DNA from: Mycolicibacterium nivoides
GTDB taxonomy: Bacteria; Actinomycetota; Actinomycetes; Mycobacteriales; Mycobacteriaceae
Length of the DNA: 64,000 nt
Reading direction: 5' to 3'
NCBI RefSeq assembly: GCF_003855255.1
Contig: NZ_CP034072.1
Coordinates: 992,001-1,056,000, forward strand
The translations under genes were made by a program, and so were the position numbers. Shown in pieces: positions 61,469-64,000 of this stretch. Below the pieces are notes generated by a model. The model was not told the DNA's origin. It did no database searches and saw only the letters and a program-made list of their open reading frames with translations. Position 1 is the first letter of the stretch. Each line of letters starts with the position of its first letter.

Positions 61469-61474
61469 ATCGTA
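61469..61474 (-). promoter_or_regulatory. -10 box of a leaderless ctaA promoter
   Basis: On the minus strand TACGAT is six bases before the GTG at 61462. Confidence 0.45.
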
Positions 61475-61514
61475 GTTGATCAGGAACTACAGCCCGTAGT
61501 AGGGCTGGTTTGGG

Positions 61515-62297
61515 TCAGGTGAACCGGAACCAGCGCAGCGCACAGATCGCCGCGACGGCACCCCACACCACCAGTACGGCCACGCCGAACCAGTCCATCG
61601 ACACCGTCATCGCCTGGGTGAGGGATTCGGTGAGGGCTCCCGATGGCGTCAGCCGGGCAGCCCAGCGCAGCGCGGACGGAACCGGGCCGCCTTCCAGGGT
61701 CAGTGCGCCGAGGCCGGCGAACACGAACCACAGCAGGTTCGCCAGCGCCAAGACGATCTCGGCCTTCAGGGTGCCGCCGAGCAGCAGCCCCAACGCCGCG
61801 AACGTGGCTGTACCCAGCGCGATGATCACCGCGCCCAGCGCCAGACCTGCCGGCGAAGGGCGCCAGCCCAGTGCAAAACCGATGGCGCCCAGCAGGATTG
61901 CCTGCAAGAACACAACTGTCACCACGGCCAGCGACTTGCCTGCGATGATTCCCCACACCGGGAGTGCGGTGGCGCCGAGCCGTTTCAGGGCGCCGTACCG
62001 GCGGTCGAAGGCCACCGCGATGGCCTGCCCGGTGAACGCCGTGGAGATCAGGGCCAACGCCATGATGGCCGGGGTGAAGGTCGCCGCCCGATTGTCACCG
62101 AACGCGCCCAGCGGCAGCAGCGTCATCCCGACCAGCAGCGTGATCGGGATGAACATCGTAAGCAGCAGCTGTTCGCCGTTGCGCAGCAGCAACTTCAGTT
62201 CCAGCCCGAACTGGGCGGCCAGCATGGCCGGCACCTTGGCCGGGCGGGGGTCCGGGGAGAAGGTGCCCGGGGCGAATCTGTTCGGAGCACTCGTCAT
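61515..62297 (-). CDS. ABC-2 type exporter permease
   Basis: 260 residues, six helices; LKLLLRNGEQLLLTMFIPIT near 30 is the usual ABC-2 entry. ATG 62297 overlaps the stop of the ATPase gene (ATGA), which decides the start. With the ATPase it corresponds to Rv1457c-Rv1458c, annotated as an antibiotic exporter; substrate untested as far as I know. The ABC pair lies between mptB and ctaA, as in other mycobacteria. Confidence 0.88.
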   Translation of the reverse strand: MTSAPNRFAPGTFSPDPRPAKVPAMLAAQFGLELKLLLRNGEQLLLTMFIPITLLVGMTLLPLGAFGDNRAATFTPAIMALALISTAFTGQAIAVAFDRRYGALKRLGATALPVWGIIAGKSLAVVTVVFLQAILLGAIGFALGWRPSPAGLALGAVIIALGTATFAALGLLLGGTLKAEIVLALANLLWFVFAGLGALTLEGGPVPSALRWAARLTPSGALTESLTQAMTVSMDWFGVAVLVVWGAVAAICALRWFRFT

Positions 62298-63226
62298 GAC
62301 CGCAGCTCCCGTCCTGTCAGGTCGAGGAATACATCTTCGAGGCTGCGCTGCTCCACCCGCATATCCGTGGCGAGCACGTCGAGCCGGGCGCACCACGCCG
62401 TCACGGTGGCCAGCACCTGCGGATCGATGTGCCCCTCGACCAGGTACTCGCCGGGAGCGGTCTCGGTGGCCTTGTAGTTCTCCGGCAGGGCGGCGGTCAG
62501 CAGGGACAGGTCGAGCTTGCGCGGCGCGCTGAATCGCAGCTGGTTCTCGGCGCCGCTGCGGGTCAGCTCGGCGGGTGTGCCGGTGGCGACCGCAACGCCG
62601 TGATCGATGATGACGATCCGGTCGGCGAGTTCTTCGGCCTCGGTGAGATGGTGGGTGGTCAGCACCACGGTGACACCGTCACGGCGCAGCGCATCGATCA
62701 ACTCCCACACCACGATTCGGGCGTGGGCGTCCATCCCGGCGGTGGGCTCGTCGAGGAACACCAGCTCGGGGCGACCCACCACGGCGCAGGCCAGTGCCAG
62801 GCGTTGTTGCTGGCCACCCGACAAGCGCCGGTAGGTGGTGCGGGCCGATTCGGTCAGACCGAGGGTGTCCATCAACCAGGCCGGGTCGAGGGGATCGGCC
62901 GCGTAGGAGGCGACCAGATTGAGCATCTCGCCGGCCTTCGCCGCGGGGTACCCGCCGCCGCCCTGCAGCATCACACCGATCCGCTCACGCAACTGGGAGT
63001 TGTCGGCAACGGGATCCAGGCCGAGGATCTCGACACGGCCGCCGTCGGGGCGGATGAATCCCTCGCACATCTCGACGGTGGTGGTCTTGCCCGCGCCGTT
63101 GGGGCCGAGCAGGGCGAGCACCTCGGCGCGTTGCACGTCGAGGTCGAGGTTGGCGACCGCTGTTGTCGATCCGTAGCGCTTGCTGACGCCGCGGAGCAGC
63201 ACCGGATGTTCAGAACGCGAGGTCAC
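62294..63226 (-). CDS. ABC exporter ATP-binding protein
   Basis: 310 residues. Walker A is LLGPNGAGKTTTVEMCEGF (about 39), signature LSGGQQQRLALACAVVG (about 135), Walker B LVFLDEPTAGMDAHAR (about 155) and the H-loop TTHHLTEAEELADRI. The C-terminal 80 residues form the DUF4162-like regulatory tail of ABC-2 ATPases. ATG 63226 overlaps the mptB stop by four bases, so mptB and the exporter are coupled. Confidence 0.9.
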   Translation of the reverse strand: MTSRSEHPVLLRGVSKRYGSTTAVANLDLDVQRAEVLALLGPNGAGKTTTVEMCEGFIRPDGGRVEILGLDPVADNSQLRERIGVMLQGGGGYPAAKAGEMLNLVASYAADPLDPAWLMDTLGLTESARTTYRRLSGGQQQRLALACAVVGRPELVFLDEPTAGMDAHARIVVWELIDALRRDGVTVVLTTHHLTEAEELADRIVIIDHGVAVATGTPAELTRSGAENQLRFSAPRKLDLSLLTAALPENYKATETAPGEYLVEGHIDPQVLATVTAWCARLDVLATDMRVEQRSLEDVFLDLTGRELRS

Positions 63227-64000
63227 GGGGATTCAGCGTAGGCGTCGGGGGTCTGCGTGCGTGCCGGCGGTGGGCTTGTGTCCGTCTGACGTGACGCGCG
63301 CCACGGTAGCCGGCGCCACGTCAGCCCGATCAGGATCAGCACGATCAGCGCGCTGGCCAGCGTCGCCATCACGATCTGGAACAACGTGAACCGGTCGCCG
63401 TTGGCCGTCGGGCCGAAGATGCCGACGACCAAGGTGATGGCGATCGTGGATCCGCGGAACCCCGGCCGGGTTGCCCACGCCGCCAACGGGATCACCGCCC
63501 ACAGCAGATACCACGGTTGCACCACGGGGAACAGCAGAATCGTGCCGCCGAGGGCGACGCCCAGACCACCCACGGCATGCAGGCGGCCGCGCATCACCGC
63601 CAGCAGCAGCCAGCTGACCAGGATCGCGATCAAGAAGACGCCGATGGCGCGCGTCAGCGCGAGGACCGCGGTGGTGTGGTCACCGAGACCCAACAGGATG
63701 CCGACCTGGCCGGTGCCCAGGGCCAGCAACGTCGGCGGTGACATCCAGCTGCGCACGACGTTGGCCGTGCCCAGGGTGCCCAGCCAGCCGAAGCCCAGCC
63801 CGCTGGCCCAGCCGATCAGGGCCATCACCGCCAGGGACACCATGCCGAGCGGGACACTCGCCACGAAGAACGCCTTGATCGTGCCACCCAGACGCCAGGC
63901 CAGGGCCATTGCGACGAATCCGAGTGCCAGCAGCGACGGCAGCTTGACCTGGGAGGACAGGGTGATCAGCACAGTCCCGAGCAGCAGCATCGCCGCGGGA
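63223..64000 (-). CDS. mptB: Alpha-1,6-mannosyltransferase MptB, C-terminal part
   Basis: About 258 codons are visible; the frame is open past the right edge, so the N-terminal half is missing. Multiple helices and VQPWYLLWAVIPLAAWATR (the late conserved segment of GT-C polyprenol-phosphomannose enzymes) are seen, with a short Pro/Thr-rich cytoplasmic tail. MptB adds alpha-1,6 mannose to the lipomannan core outside the membrane, using polyprenyl phosphomannose. It matches Rv1459c by position. Confidence 0.8.
   Translation of the reverse strand, partial: PAAMLLLGTVLITLSSQVKLPSLLALGFVAMALAWRLGGTIKAFFVASVPLGMVSLAVMALIGWASGLGFGWLGTLGTANVVRSWMSPPTLLALGTGQVGILLGLGDHTTAVLALTRAIGVFLIAILVSWLLLAVMRGRLHAVGGLGVALGGTILLFPVVQPWYLLWAVIPLAAWATRPGFRGSTIAITLVVGIFGPTANGDRFTLFQIVMATLASALIVLILIGLTWRRLPWRASRQTDTSPPPARTQTPDAYAESP

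Overview
The window is high-GC chromosomal DNA of a mycobacterium, most likely a Mycolicibacterium (rapid grower). The gene order lipI, yhhN, priA, fmt, rsmB, rpe, ribD, P55/lprG, ribE, ribBA, ribH, uvrC, rapZ, yvcK, whiA, gap, pgk, tpiA, secG, ppc, pgl, opcA, zwf, tal, tkt, ctaB, qor, ctaA, ABC exporter, mptB is the familiar M. tuberculosis Rv1400c-Rv1459c backbone. Frequent GTG starts, stop/start overlaps, TANNNT boxes 6-7 nt before start codons, mycobacterial lipoproteins and the degenerate actinobacterial PriA support this. The genus call rests on recalled synteny, not on a search.

Layout. 1-3.1 kb: a catalase-like haem protein cut by the left edge with its cytochrome b561, LipI esterase and a YhhN lysoplasmalogenase. 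3.1-17.3 kb: priA, a DUF2207/LemA pair, then translation and cofactor genes (fmt, rsmB, rpe, ribD, ribE, ribBA, ribH) interrupted by the oppositely oriented lprG-P55 lipid export operon. 17.3-24.4 kb: a lipoprotein gamma-glutamyltransferase, uvrC and the tightly coupled rapZ-yvcK-whiA block. 24.4-30 kb: an accessory stretch with a 5'-truncated DUF1963 gene, a frameshifted gene remnant, a TetR regulator with two palindromic operators, a sterol desaturase-family enzyme and an ABC exporter coupled to a phospholipase D-like protein. 30-33.4 kb: glycolytic gap-pgk-tpiA and secG, closed by a strong hairpin.

33.4-41.4 kb is an accessory sugar or polyol operon on the minus strand (lipoprotein binding protein, zinc dehydrogenase, FGGY kinase, SorC-type regulator, ABC ATPase, permease, DeoC aldolase). 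Its composition resembles an lsr (AI-2) operon with a dehydrogenase added. A promoter and an 18-bp perfect palindrome lie just upstream. 41.6-48.2 kb: ppc, a three-unit 26-bp repeat, and an unusual trio (MFS transporter, a solute-binding-protein homologue with no signal peptide, FAD monooxygenase). 48.2-57.6 kb: small ORFs, a coiled-coil protein, the pentose phosphate operon tkt-tal-zwf-opcA-pgl, divergent ctaB, and a DUF1254/DUF1214 protein. 57.6-64 kb: qor, an ATP-grasp protein, an SDR, ctaA, an ABC exporter and the C-terminal part of mptB.

The most unexpected signal is at 11571-11854, between the converging ribD and P55 genes: a close match to the iron-regulator IdeR box overlaps a promoter whose predicted transcript starts directly on a GTG codon. 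That codon opens a relay of three mini-ORFs (25, 9 and 51 codons) joined by overlapping stop/start codons.
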